Below, piece after piece: positions 42,916 to 54,449 of a stretch of 64,000 nucleotides of DNA. Both the position numbers and the translations under genes were made by a program. The stretch comes from Bombardia bombarda (lineage: Eukaryota; Ascomycota; Sordariomycetes; Sordariales; Lasiosphaeriaceae): NCBI GenBank assembly GCA_030512295.1, contig JAULSR010000007.1, positions 1 through 64,000 on the forward strand, given 5' to 3'. The notes beneath the pieces are model-generated. The model did no database searches, was not told where the DNA came from, and saw nothing but the letters and a program-made list of their open reading frames with translations. Numbering within the stretch: position 1 is the stretch's first letter; every line of letters starts with the position of its first letter.

Positions 42916-44495
42916 GTTGGAGATGGGTTGGATTGTTGAGGTGGACGAGGCGGTGCGCGCGGGGTGTGCTTGAGGCAAAAGACGGTAAATAATGGTGGCG
43001 TGGAGCCAGGCGATGCTGGAATTTGATGTTGGTGACGCGATGCTAACGGATTTGGTGTGCTGGACCGGGCGTTGTGGATGGTTTGTGTTCGGGGTCTGGT
43101 CGCGACGTTCGGTGTTGATGAGTCGAAAATTTGAAAGGCTGATGATGCATGCCACGGGCTGTTGTTGTTGCCGCAGACCAGACCCGCGGACGCAGTGCCG
43201 TGCTCTGGGTGCAGAGCTCTCCCTTCCCCCAAAAAAGTTAAGCGAGCCTCTGTGAGCCTCTGTGCTCTGATTTGCGCCGCCTACCGTTTTTGTTGACACA
43301 CCCGCAGCTCCCATTGCCCAGGCGTGCCAGGCGTGCCAGGCGCTGGCGTGGTGCACGGACCATCAGCCAGCAGCGCCCAGCAGCCAGCGTGAGGACTGAG
43401 GAGGGATGGGGAAGCTGGTTGACAGCGGGAGGTTAGGGATGTCGGGAGTCGGGAGTCTAGTCGGGACAGCGGGCAGGTGCGCCTCTGAAGGACGAGACGA
43501 AAAGCACCGCTATCTGGGCAACAGACCTTGCGTAAACACCATGGCCGTGTCGAGCAGATGCAGCGCTTTTGATCAAGGCCTATCTGGGACCTGCAGACGC
43601 TGTGGTTGTCGATATCGGGGAGGGTACACACCTTGGGGAAGTTGGTTGATGGGACAAGAGTCGATGCTCGAGATGCAAAGACCCGTCGCTGCGCGCCCCA
43701 TGTCGGCCACCCAGCTGCTCAGGACGGCCAAAAAAGGCTCAAATCCTTCAAGAACCGATGGCTAACCATCGTTTCCGCACAGTTGCACCCATCGCAGGCC
43801 TTGGTGCGGCGACTGAGAAGGGTTGGCGATGTTGCTCACTGCTTTGATCTGCATCATCATCTCGAGATACGCCAGTTGCTCGAGGTTGTTGCTCGAGCCA
43901 CCGCTGCGCAGACCCGCCTCCCACAACTCCACCTTGTGGCGCGAAGATACCCAGCGAGCCAGCTTCAAGGTGGATGGATACATATGCTGTGGCGCAACCA
44001 GCCCAAACAGCCGACTTGGTCAGAGCTCCTCGAAACGGCAACAGCCAAAGTTTCGGGGCAATTGCGGGGTGACATCACCCAAGAGGAAGACAAGTACCTT
44101 AGGTATTGACATGTTCATCGCCAATACTGATTGCTGGTTGTATCAGATGCGAATTTGCTCGCATAGCTAGCTGGCACTACCATTATTCATGCAAGCATTG
44201 ATCAATCGAACGATATAACCTATCTTCTCCATACATGCTCAACACTGCCATCCAAAAGAAACAGACTTCCAGGTCGTCAACCCCAAAGGACTAACTGTCA
44301 CCACGACAAAAACACCTTTATAAATAAGAAAAGATTTATTGACATGACTGCACATCCGCTACCTACCTGCCGTCTACCAAATACTCTAACATTTATTTTA
44401 TACATACCCGTCCCGCCGTTGCAAATGTCACACGTCCACATCCCGGCTGGGTACGTAGAAGCCGACTATAAATAACCCCAGGGTTTATAAACCCA
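42916..44495. other. Spacer upstream of H2A.Z
   Basis: About 1.6 kb. It includes the H2A.Z promoter and a short tandem CAGGCGTGC repeat near 43,319-43,345. The ORFs here show no coding features. Confidence 0.5.
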
Positions 44496-44835
44496 TCACC
44501 TTCCATATGCACCTCCCGAATACACAATCCTCGCCAACCTGTCCGCCTCCCTCTCCATCTTGGCCTGCTTTTCCTTGGCCGTTGGTGCAGCGCCCTGATA
44601 TCCGGACACTCGCTCTGCCACGCCAGTGCAATCGTACACGTATCTGTCCGTCATAGAGCCGACTCGATAGGATCTGAAGTGTACCATCTATCAGCGTAGA
44701 TCTGGGCAAGAGTAAAGAAACGTAGGCTCGTTGCCTTAGCACCCACGTCTGACTGGAAGACCGTCCGCTTCCACTTGCAGATCCATGACGACTGCCGCTG
44801 CCGCTGCCGCTGCCGCTGCGGCTGGATTTATGCAT
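44496..44835 (-). CDS. Small Ser/Gly-rich protein, hypothetical
   Basis: Two proposed exons: 44835-44743 and 44687-44496 (285 nt, 94 aa). Exon 1 encodes MHKSSRSGSGSGSGSRHGSA, from a GGCAGC hexamer repeat. Exon 2 encodes a hydrophilic helical module (MVHFRSYRVGSMTDRYVYDC .. PTAKEKQAKMEREADRLARI). The donor GTGCTA is weak, but it keeps frame and removes a 55-bp segment. Translation could instead start at the Met of exon 2. I do not recognise a function. Confidence 0.45.
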
Positions 44836-46926
44836 CTTGTTGATCGTCGGTCGTAGGGAGCCTCAAAAGTAGGTAGGTATGAAGAAAAATGTAGCTTGAT
44901 GGGATGAATACTGTGAAGAGGCTGCTTCTTTGTAGACTGGACTGGGATTTCCTGGGCTGGCTCTCACGCAGCAGCAGACTTGCAATTGATGTAAGAATAT
45001 CAGGTTCCAACAGTAACTATGTTGAATGAATGCCTGTCGCGTCTTCCTAGAGGAGAAGAGAACTGGTGAAACGGCCAAAGGTGAGGAGCTCAGAGTTCTC
45101 TATCGTCTTGAATGGTCTTGCAATCATTGCACGCTGATACTCGCAAGCAGCAGCAGACAGTTGCGCTTTTATACCTAACATGGCATGTTGAGGACCGCCT
45201 CCATCATGACCCGACTCTTCTGAATTGCGGTGAGAATATGTCTTTCCCTTTGCTTCTCGACATGGCTGCTCCCTCGCAATCGCGACATGAGCCAAATCGG
45301 CCCAGTCACCAGTTGCGATTCCCAGTAATACCCGTTTGAACCTGCGAGTTCTGACTGCAATGGACTTTTATCCAATCACGGATGGCCAGACTGGGCCGGC
45401 TCAATTCAGTTGCCCGCGACAGAGCAAGACGTGGCGGAGGTATCATTGCAAGAACAAGCAGATGGGTAGGTAGGAAGAAAACTGACAACGCAGAACACGA
45501 CAAGACGTATTAATCAGCGACTACTTTACCTACACTGGTAGTGGTAGTGGCGGAGTCAAGGCGAGAAATGTAGTGTGCAACGTGCTACCTGCCTTACTGT
45601 CGACCAGGATAAGGATAGATTGCGGGATATGATGCGGGATAGGCCGAAATTGGACACGCAGACAAGAACGGGGATGACGGAAAGAGAAATGAGGTGAGAG
45701 ACTGGCCCGGGAAGTCATGTTTGGGTTGAAGTAGGAAAGCCGGAGCGAGACTCGTTGGTGAGGGAAGCAGAACGCAAAGGGCAGACAGCAAGGAGAAATG
45801 AGAAGAGAGTGACCGAAATGATGGCTGAGAGGGATTGCTTTCCCACCAACACGCCGTTTTGGCCATTCGTGAAGCGATTCATGAACCCGATGAAAAAAAG
45901 GAGGAGAAAGCAGTAAAACAAGCCAGCGGGAACATGGAAGGACTTTAACACAGAGCAATTCAATGGCAGGGAAGCCATCTCGTCATCTTTCTAGGACTCA
46001 AGGCGTTTTTCCAAGCCATTCGCATCGCTATAGGTGAAATTGTTGCGACACAAACTTCTAGCCTGGTTGATGACGAAAATGACGGATAGAAAATGTGCAT
46101 GTTGAAGGGTGCAAAAAGCCAAAAACGCCTTGCGATGTGCGCCGCTACACTACCACCTAAGGAGAGCAGCCTCTGACACAGGTGACTGGGGGCTTGTGGC
46201 AGCTGTTAGACTAGGTAGTGGTCGGGTGAGATGACTTACAGAACGCCTAGCTACCTAGATATTCTCCACCATGTAAAATGAAAAGGCTGTTGCCTTGTTT
46301 ATTACCCGTCTTCGAGAAACAGCTCATGAGAGACGCACAGCTACATATGCGAGTCTGTCTTCAAACCGTTAGGTTTGGGCCAGTCGATTGTGAGGTGCCG
46401 CATCTCGGTGATGCCAATTGATAGCATCGCCACAACCGCAACGCGCGCTAAACCATGGCGGGATACAGCCAAGCACGGTGTCGACTGCGCCTCGCAATCG
46501 AGGTTATGTGCATGCGGGCTGCCTTGCGCACCCTCAGCACCTTACAACAGTGGGCCTTGGGTCTTATTCGCTTTGGCCCCCATACTCTCAGGATTCATGG
46601 TCTGGCGAACCACCCTCCCTGGGCCCAGAGGCCTTCAACGCCAACATTGGCTGGTTAGTTGCCTTGGGTCGGTGCAGCCCATTAACGGCATACTTACACC
46701 ACGATATACCCCGCCAGAGCACTCAGGAAGGCGCAGGCTGCTTGTCGTCTGAACAATTCTCAATCAACTGTCCAAGGCATTAGTTTTCATCTTCTCGTCG
46801 GTGCAATCCGACAACTTAAAGACTTGCAGACCCTGACCGTCGAGACTGAATAAAAGACGTCGTGCATCTCGCATAGTGTCTCAACCTAGACAAGGCTGAA
46901 CCGAGTCTCCCCCTTTCTTTCAGCCC
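44836..46926. other. Gene-poor spacer
   Basis: About 2.1 kb without a convincing gene. Open frames on both strands at 45,530-45,980 and 46,375-46,780 overlap each other and lack domains. TAGGTAGGTA words occur near 44,870 and 45,466. Confidence 0.5.
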
Positions 46927-49900
46927 ATGGACGCTACCACTCCCACGGCCGCCAATCCAGCTGGGCAACCATGGCCGTCCAAGGTAAAAGAAGAGCCACC
47001 CACGAGCGGCCTCGAACATTCTGTTCCCGAAGCCCCTCTATACAAGCCGTCACGGAGCCTCTTTCAGTCCCTTCAGAGGAGAGAAAAAGACGACATGTTG
47101 CCCGCCTATGACAGACGCGACTCCGTCGACAGCTACAGGAAGAGCTACCGCGAGCGACGCACCAGCACCGGCTTCTCAACAGCATCGACCGCCACCGAGA
47201 TGACAGAAATCATGACCGAGCCGCCCAGTCCTGATGGCAACGCCACCTTTGGTGATGACTTCCCCGTCATCGTCGAGGAACCCTACACATCAGCATCTTG
47301 CCCCTCAAACTTCAACTTGGTCACTCATCCAGCCGCTCTCAACTCTCCGCCCTTACCGACTCATTCTTTTTCTTTCAGTGACCCAGATTCAAGACGCTCT
47401 GGGAAGAGCTCTTCTCCAGACAACACTCCATTGCCTAAGCACCCTGGTGTCATTCGTTTGCGCGACATGTCTCTACCCATCAGAGGAGCCAGTGTTGGAA
47501 GACTCGTCAGCTCAGGCCCCTCGCGCGCAGGCTCAGTCCCCGGTCCCCGGAGCGTAACAGTCCAGCCGACAGTATCGCAATCTGGACCCGTAACTGGGGA
47601 CCCCAGGCTTCGCTCAAGCCTGGGAAGAAGCGACGATGGCCTTGTGCGCCGTTCACCCAGCCCTTTGGACGAACTTGAAGTCACACCCATAGTGCCAAGC
47701 AACCACGCGACAGTCAAGGACGAGCCCATGAATAGCATGATGCTTGGAGGGATCGAGTCAATTCTTGAAGAAGCCGAATCACCGTCGGCATGTGACGAAG
47801 ACGGTGCCACATCAGACGACCTTCACTTGTCACAAACAAGCGACATGTTGGATTTCGTCAACATCCCAGATTCATTCTCGCTTCATAAGCCGAATGAACA
47901 GCTGATTCAGGACGTCTGCGACCAAATCCTTAAAAATGTCTTCGGCATCGAATTCCAAGACCTTGCTCTCACCAGTGCAGCCTCGGCAGCCTACGACTCT
48001 GTCAGCTACTGCGTCGACGAGCTATCCAATGTGGTCTCGGCAAGCAGTCTGAGCAGCTCATGCCCTTCCATCTATGAAGTGCCGTCTGGATATTCGGGCG
48101 GTCCCAACAATGTTCGTATCTGGCCAAGCGGGCACGGCGTAGATAATGGCGGAGGTTGTGCTGGCGGCAGCGGTAATGGCAACGGCAATGGAGATAGCGG
48201 GGGCCAGAAGCGGCCAAATGGTGGCGAAGACGCCAACCACCAAGGCGACGGTGCTGGTAGCGGGGGTAACGGGGGTGGGAAAAGAGTGAGGGTGTTGGCT
48301 CCTTCGCTAGAGCCGCCGGAGTCAGGAGACCAAAAGCTGAGCTGTCCCTTCCGCAAGAGGAACCCGGCCAGGTTCAACGTCCGCGAGCACCCGAGCTGTG
48401 CTACCCAAGACTTTCCGGACATTTCTCAACTCAAGTAAGTCTTTTCCGCTGCTGTCACGGGGTAAATGTTCTGGAATAAGTCGCTGACCAGCAACTCAGG
48501 CGTCACGTCAAGAATTTCCACAAACCCAAGGTGGTGTCGATATTTGCTTGCCCACGGTGCAGGCAGGACATCAAGACCAAAGAGGCACTTGATAAACATC
48601 TGGCCGTGCCCAGCGAGCAGATATGCCTCGCCCAGAAGGCGACTTTGAGCCCTGACCCCGAGGACGGTATCAGTCCGAGGACTGAGGATTTCCTCAACGG
48701 ACGCAAGGCAAACACAAAAGTCGACACGTGGGAGAGCCTGTGGCGCACCCTGTTCCCGACTGACAGAGATGAGGATATTCTGAAGCCTAGTACGTCAGTC
48801 TCAGTTTGTGATCACATCCATTCATCACATTTCTTCTTCTTCTTTTATTACCCTCTTCTGTTATTATATCGCTGACCTTAAGACGGCAGACTTCGTCCCG
48901 CCAATCGAGTTAGACGAAGTCTTTTTCGAGTTTAACCTCGGTCGCGAAGATCTACGACAACAGATCAAAGACGAGGAGTCGAAATCTTCTCCCCAGTCCG
49001 AGCAGGACACGGAAGAGCACATCACCCGGATGATTGAGATTGTCGAGCATCATATCGAGTTCATGTTCGAAACTTGTCGGTTCAAGAAGGGCAATCTCGC
49101 GAGTCGGCCACGGAGGAAGCGCATTCAAGGTTCGAGAAGAACGACGACCAGTCCTGTCGACCGCAAGCCCATTACCGGCACACTTCCACAACCCATTCCA
49201 CAAATGACTCAGCAGAAGGCCAACCTTGGAGTCAGCGGAAACCACGACAACGTGAGCAGCCTTTCCTCGTCGGTTGACACGGCCAATAGCAACGAGTCTT
49301 GGGCAAACATTGGCCAATCCCTCATGCAGGCACAGGCACAACCACAGCAGATAAACCAGGACGCGCTGTCGAATCTTGGAATGCCATCGCCGAGTGGTTT
49401 CCACGATAGCCCAAATCTCAACAACGGTGACGATGCTGACGCGCTTCAGCTCGGTGCTGCAGACCAAGACATGATAACCCCAGTCATGATGCAGTCCGTC
49501 CTCCATACTGGCAATGGATTCGTTGCCGGCCATCAAGCTCCAAATCGACCCATGCTGAACGGCAGCGCAAAGATGTTCAACTACCAGCTGCCCTCTGCAA
49601 ATTCGGGGCAGGGCGCGAACCTCAACCAAGCAGGCTATATGGTCAATGGCGGGGGCGTAGGAGGGGTGCTCTTTGGCAACAGTATGCAACAGCAGCAGCA
49701 CCAGCAGCAGCACCAGCAGCAGCACCAGCAAGGCCAAGTCTACGCCCATGGCGGCGCCTTCCAACCTCAACTTGGACCAAGCTTCGGGTTCAACGTGCCA
49801 CATTTGCAGCCGCACACGGCGGCCGTGCTCCCAGTCCGGCCGACCATAGTGACAGGACAGCAGCTTCAGCCGGCGACAGGACCGAACGCATTCCCGTTCT

Positions 49901-49998
49901 TTTCCGCTGGATTCCAGCCATCTTTGATGGCCGATAATAATGTCGGATTTGTGACATTTGAGCAGCAGCAGCAGCAGCAACATCAGGTGCAGATGTAA
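46927..49998 (+). CDS. C2H2-type zinc-finger-like protein with polyQ tracts
   Basis: Three exons: 46927-48434, 48500-48789, 48890-49998 (2907 nt, 968 aa). The first 475 residues are Ser/Pro-rich and disordered, with a Gly/Asn-rich stretch at about 405-455. Across the first splice junction lies a degenerate finger module, CPFRKRNPARFN..CATQDFPDISQLKRHVKNFH, followed by FACPRCRQDIKTKEALDKHL, a pair common in uncharacterised ascomycete proteins. The C-terminal third is Gln-rich, with CAG repeats at 49,685-49,733 and 49,961-49,985, and an aromatic/Pro-rich tail. Probably a nuclear or RNA/DNA-associated protein; target unknown. The long open frame on the opposite strand of exon 3 is a shadow. Confidence 0.82.
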
Positions 49999-51158
49999 CC
50001 AGGGCTGGAAGGGGGGTGAGTGGGGATGGCAGTAATGATATGGCTCAGGCTGGTTAGAATGCGCTGCCCTCTGGTTGTGATCTGGATAGTAGGCCTGATG
50101 GCCTGGATAAACATAAATAGAAGTATTCGTTTTCAGATGCCTTGTGCAGCTGTAACATGATGAAAGAGCGACGAACCGGACTGTTGGGTGACGGGAGCCT
50201 GACAGGAGCCTGATGGAAGCTTGACTGACCCTGGGGGTCAGATGTTCCATCACCTTTTAGCCGGCAGTAACACATCGTAGCGCGTCGCATCTCAATCACC
50301 AATCGCGTGCATGAGGTAGGGAACAGCTCGCAATGCCAAAAGGTGGGAAGACGAGAAGGCGGGATGGGCAGTTTTAGGCCCGTGGGCTGCTAGGACTACT
50401 CGGGCTACCTAGGCACAGCACTGATTACATCATCCACCAGGCCAGTAACCAAAAGCACGAACGGGCAGGCACGATAGGCATACAGCTACCCCGCGAAGGC
50501 TCAACTCAGCTGCCCTGCTGCCCGTCAACCTGGAGTTGAACCCCACCAACACCCTGGACATTGCCCGTGGTTAAGGTACCTTGACAGTTGAACTGCAAGA
50601 CATCGGTCGACCACGCCACCAACGAAGCAGGAAACTACTACCACCCGAATGCCAGATGCGCGCGCAGGCAATTATTCGCATGCGCTTTGTCGGCTAGGCA
50701 TCGGCTGGACCTCGTGTCGTCGTCACGTCACCATTCCCGTCGCCATCCAATCCGCACTTCACCACTCGCTCACCTGCCAAGAATACCTTAACCAGAGCAA
50801 TCCAAGCCATTCCCACCAACACAACCGTTGACCGATCCGAGTAGCGCTCACAGCCGCGCTAGACCACCTCTTCATTCGACGGGGCCATGTTGACTTTGCG
50901 CCAACGGTCCCGAGCTATTCAGAGTACTGTGCTGAGAGCCTGAGACGCCTACCTCAGCGCGCCTGCCCTGCCTCAGTGCATTCGTTCCGTTTCCGTCAAC
51001 ATACCCCGTCATCCGATCCACCAGGCGCCTCCACTAACAACCCGACTTTACCGGTTCTTGAGTTCAACGCATACCTCGCATCGAACTCCATAAAATTTTT
51101 GGTGTTTGTAACCCGTCCTTTTTACTGCAGCTGTTCACTGCGTGTGACTGCACCATCC
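49999..51158. other. Intergenic region
   Basis: About 1.16 kb between two plus-strand genes. No ORF with domains; the frame of the next gene is open from 50,976 but homology begins later. Nothing else seen. Confidence 0.5.
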
Positions 51159-52742
51159 ATGGAGGAGCCGGAGTTGGACCCAGGGCTGAGGACAGGAACG
51201 CCGCCGGCGCAACCAGGACCACCACCGTCAACCCCTGCTGTTAGCGCTGTAACGATGGGTCCCGTTGCTTCTAGCTCTAGTTCCAGCTCTAGTTCTAGCT
51301 GCAACGTCGGCGTCGGCGGCGACGGCGGCCACTTTCCCCATGGTCTCATAGGACTGTCCCCTAGCGGGTTCTCCGAGACAGTCAGGAATTCCATCTCAAC
51401 CTTTGCCAGCAATCATGGCGAGCGCAAGCCGCGCAAAGGCAGAAGCCAGATATCGTCGGCTTTGGAGAAGATGGAGCTCGAGGAGCTGGACGACAAGGAC
51501 GACAAGGACTGCAACTACCGCCATGATGAACATGAGCCTAACAAGCCCCAACCATCACATAAGAACCGCGCATTGGAAACCAAGAAGCCACCACTCCATC
51601 TGTTCATCATCCCGCCCGAACTGCAGCTCATGATCCTCTCCCACCTCGACTTCGCCGACATTGAGCGCCTCCGCCGCACCTGCAAGCAGCTCCGCGCCCT
51701 GGCAAACCCACGGCAGATTCGCATGCTCATGGGCCCCGCGAGGCTTTATACCCAGCTCCTGACCCACTGCAAGAGCTGCCTGGTGTACGATCCCTTCCGC
51801 TCCCACCTGATTCTGGGCTCGCCCAACGACCCGGCCCATCCCCTGTCCAACCTGTGTGTTGACTGCGCCATGCGCGCCGACGATTTCCGCATTCGTGTCG
51901 GCAGGAAAGTGCTGCTGGCTAATCTTGCCAGTGTCTCGGTGTGCCGCTGGTGCGGCTGGCCCGTCATCGAGGGTGCCGCCTTCAGCAACGAGCAATTCCA
52001 CCGCCCGTGCTACAAGGCATACAACGACACTCTTCTTGTCTTCTTCACCTTGGGCTGGATCCAGCTAGCCTTTGGTATCACGGGTGCCGCCCTGGCCTGG
52101 AGGTTCTTCAGGCATGTAGTCATCGTGTTTGCGCCCACTGTGGTGAGTCTCATATTCTCGGCCAACATGGAACTTTTTTTGCTTCTCTTGCCGCATTCTT
52201 TGCTGTCCTGATTTTTAACTCGTGATAGACATCATTCCTACTTCTATGGCTCGACCTGGCCTTCCTCATCTCCCGCGGAAATCTACGCAACACATACGGC
52301 TGGACGCTGTGTCTTGAGCTCATCATTCTTGGTCTCTGGATCCCCCCGGTATATTACATTGCTACCGGGATCGCGGCCTCTCTGCCCGGCACCAAGGTCT
52401 CCAAGAGCACCATATCATCACTGGTCCTGTTCTGTCTAAACATGTGAGCTTTCTTCCTTTCTTTTGGTCTTCCATGATGCTGACGAAGATGTAGACTCTT
52501 CCGTCTCTTCAACGTTGTGGGAAACATGATTCTCATTTGCAGTTACGACAAGACACGCTACCATCGTCCCAACCTTCCCTTGTGGCGCAGGATTCTCAAC
52601 CCTATTGCTTGTCTGTTTATCTTTTGGACCTATCCCCAGGCCCTGGAGCGGAGGTATCGGTATCAGTTCATGGTGAGTAACTATGAATGAGCTACTGATA
52701 GTGATGATGGGGACCCAACTCTAGACCGCGATCTTGACTTAA
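51159..52742 (+). CDS. F-box protein with Cys-rich module and C-terminal membrane helices
   Basis: Four exons: 51159-52142, 52229-52443, 52495-52672, 52725-52742 (1395 nt, 464 aa). After a Pro/Ser-rich N-terminus (poly-Ser near 45) and an acidic segment comes an F-box at about 145-185 (PLHLFIIPPELQLMILSHLD, FADIERLRRTCKQLRALA). Then follow paired cysteines suggestive of zinc binding (HCKSC, LCVDC, VCRWC), and four to five hydrophobic helices (LVFFTLGWIQLAFGITGAAL, VVIVFAPTVTSFLLLWLDLA, LELIILGLWIPPVYYIATGI, ISSLVLFCLNILFRLFNVVG, ILNPIACLFIFWTYPQ). Likely an SCF substrate adaptor anchored in an endomembrane. An in-frame upstream ATG (50976) is possible. The last exon is only 18 nt. Confidence 0.8.
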
Positions 52743-53333
52743 GTGAGTTACAATGCTAGCCATTTAGCTATTTAAGTTTGATTTCTATCTCTCCGGCATT
52801 GGTTTGTATAGCTTGGCGTTCTGGACATTATATCTGGGGGATTGGAGGGGTAGAGGGAATGTTGCTTCTGTATATGAGTGTATGAATGAATCCTTTTGCT
52901 ATCTTAGTCTGGAACTGGTATTCACAGCGGAGGTGTAAGTGTGAGAGGGCGCCTATGAGTTTGCCCACAGTTAATGGTCGACTTGCTGTAAAATATGCAT
53001 GAATCATTCGTCGTATGTGGTACTAAACTCCAGAGGCAGTTGACTTGAAATCTTTTCATAGGTTCTTTACATAAATCAAAACATGTGTAAGTGAAACATC
53101 TTCTTTTCAATCAAAGTCAAGTCAATAGCTCGGCTAATTATATGCACTCTAGGAATAGAATATCACGACGAGAATGGACGTTGTCTGTGAGTGTGGGTCC
53201 ATGTGCTCTGGTGGCGACGTTCGGATTGGTCCAGCTTGACAAGGGACGATGAATCGCTAGCTCCTTTTCTGGGTCTCGGTGCGACGAGAATGCTTTTGAA
53301 TACATCTTAAACGCAACCACAAAATTCACCAAA
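52743..53333. other. Intergenic region
   Basis: 591 bp of ordinary spacer, AT-leaning, holding the 3' UTR of the F-box gene and the promoter of the nucleotidase gene. No gene seen. Confidence 0.5.
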
Positions 53334-54449
53334 ATGGCCACTCAAAACTACACGGCCGAGCTCTGGGCCGCCATCACGGCAATTCAAAGGGCAGCCAAGA
53401 TCAGTCGTCATGTCCTCTTGGCCACCGACAAGGGCCAGATACAAAAGGACGACCTCAGTCCCGTCACGGTCGCCGACTTCGCAATCCAAGCCCTCCTCAC
53501 CCGGCATTTGAGGTATGCTTTTCCCGAGGACGGCTTCATCGCCGAGGAATCTGCCGACCAGCTGCGCGACGATGTCAATCTCAGACAGCACGTCGACGAC
53601 GTGATACAACAATGTGATGATGACGCCCTTCCCGCCGCCTCCCAACCTGACCTGTGCGACCTCATCGACCTCGGGTCCAAACCGACCCCCATCGGCCCCG
53701 ACACGGGCCGCGTCTGGGTCTTCGACCCCATCGATGGCACAAAGACCTTCATCCGCGGCGAGCAGTATGCCATCAACGTCGCCCTGATCGAAGATGGCAT
53801 CCAGGTCCTCAGCGTCGTCGCCTTGCCCCTGCTCTCCATGGATGCGCAGGCCCCTCTGGGCAACGCCGACATTGATCCAACGGGCCCTGAGGGCGGGTGC
53901 ATCCTCTACGCCGTTCGCGGACTCGGCGCCCGTGTCATACCCCTATCCTTCTTGGGCAAGGACCATGGCGAGGCTGGCCGGTCGCTGCCACGCCACTGCG
54001 ATGCAGTCACCCCCGAATCACTATCCTCTGGTGAGGAGGCAGCCACCCTCCGCTCCGTGACGTGCTGGAACTCGCTCGACTCGGGCGTCGACGACGTGCA
54101 CAAAGCAGCCACCGAGAGTCTGGGCGTGCCGTTCCCCGGGTGCGACCTCCTGGGCTGGGTCCCGCGCTGGTCGGTCCTGGCTCTGGGGCTGGCCAACATG
54201 ACGATCTGGGTGTACAAGCGCCGGGACCGCTGCGCAAAGATATGGGACCACGCCGGTGCCATGTTGTTATTCGAGGAGGTCGGTGGTAAGATTACTGATG
54301 TGCATGGCAACGACATTGACCTGACAAGAGGGAGGAAGCTTGAGGCAAATTTCGGCTTCGTCGCGGCGCCCAAGAGCGTCCATCACATTGTGCTCAAGGC
54401 AGTCCAAGAGACCTTGAAGCAACAGGGGAAGAGGGGCCTTCTCATTTAG
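53334..54449 (+). CDS. 3'(2'),5'-bisphosphate nucleotidase (Met22/Hal2-type)
   Basis: Single exon, 371 aa, the usual length. It belongs to the lithium-sensitive, Mg-dependent phosphatase superfamily: KDDLSPVTVADFAIQALL, EDGFIAEESA (metal-binding Glu), VFDPIDGTKTF with Asp131/Asp134 and KIWDHAGAMLLFEEVGGKI with Asp305. It hydrolyses 3'-phosphoadenosine 5'-phosphate to AMP, removing a by-product of sulfate assimilation that inhibits exoribonucleases; it may also act on PAPS or inositol phosphates. Cytosolic. A relaxed loop (GCILYAVRGLGARVIPLSFL) matches the Hal2-type insertion rather than inositol monophosphatases. Confidence 0.92.
   Translation: MATQNYTAELWAAITAIQRAAKISRHVLLATDKGQIQKDDLSPVTVADFAIQALLTRHLRYAFPEDGFIAEESADQLRDDVNLRQHVDDVIQQCDDDALPAASQPDLCDLIDLGSKPTPIGPDTGRVWVFDPIDGTKTFIRGEQYAINVALIEDGIQVLSVVALPLLSMDAQAPLGNADIDPTGPEGGCILYAVRGLGARVIPLSFLGKDHGEAGRSLPRHCDAVTPESLSSGEEAATLRSVTCWNSLDSGVDDVHKAATESLGVPFPGCDLLGWVPRWSVLALGLANMTIWVYKRRDRCAKIWDHAGAMLLFEEVGGKITDVHGNDIDLTRGRKLEANFGFVAAPKSVHHIVLKAVQETLKQQGKRGLLI

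Noticed and set aside
48952..50253. 433-aa minus-strand ORF
   Set aside because: Shadow of the Gln-rich third exon of the zinc-finger-like gene; poly-Leu runs arise from antisense CAG repeats.
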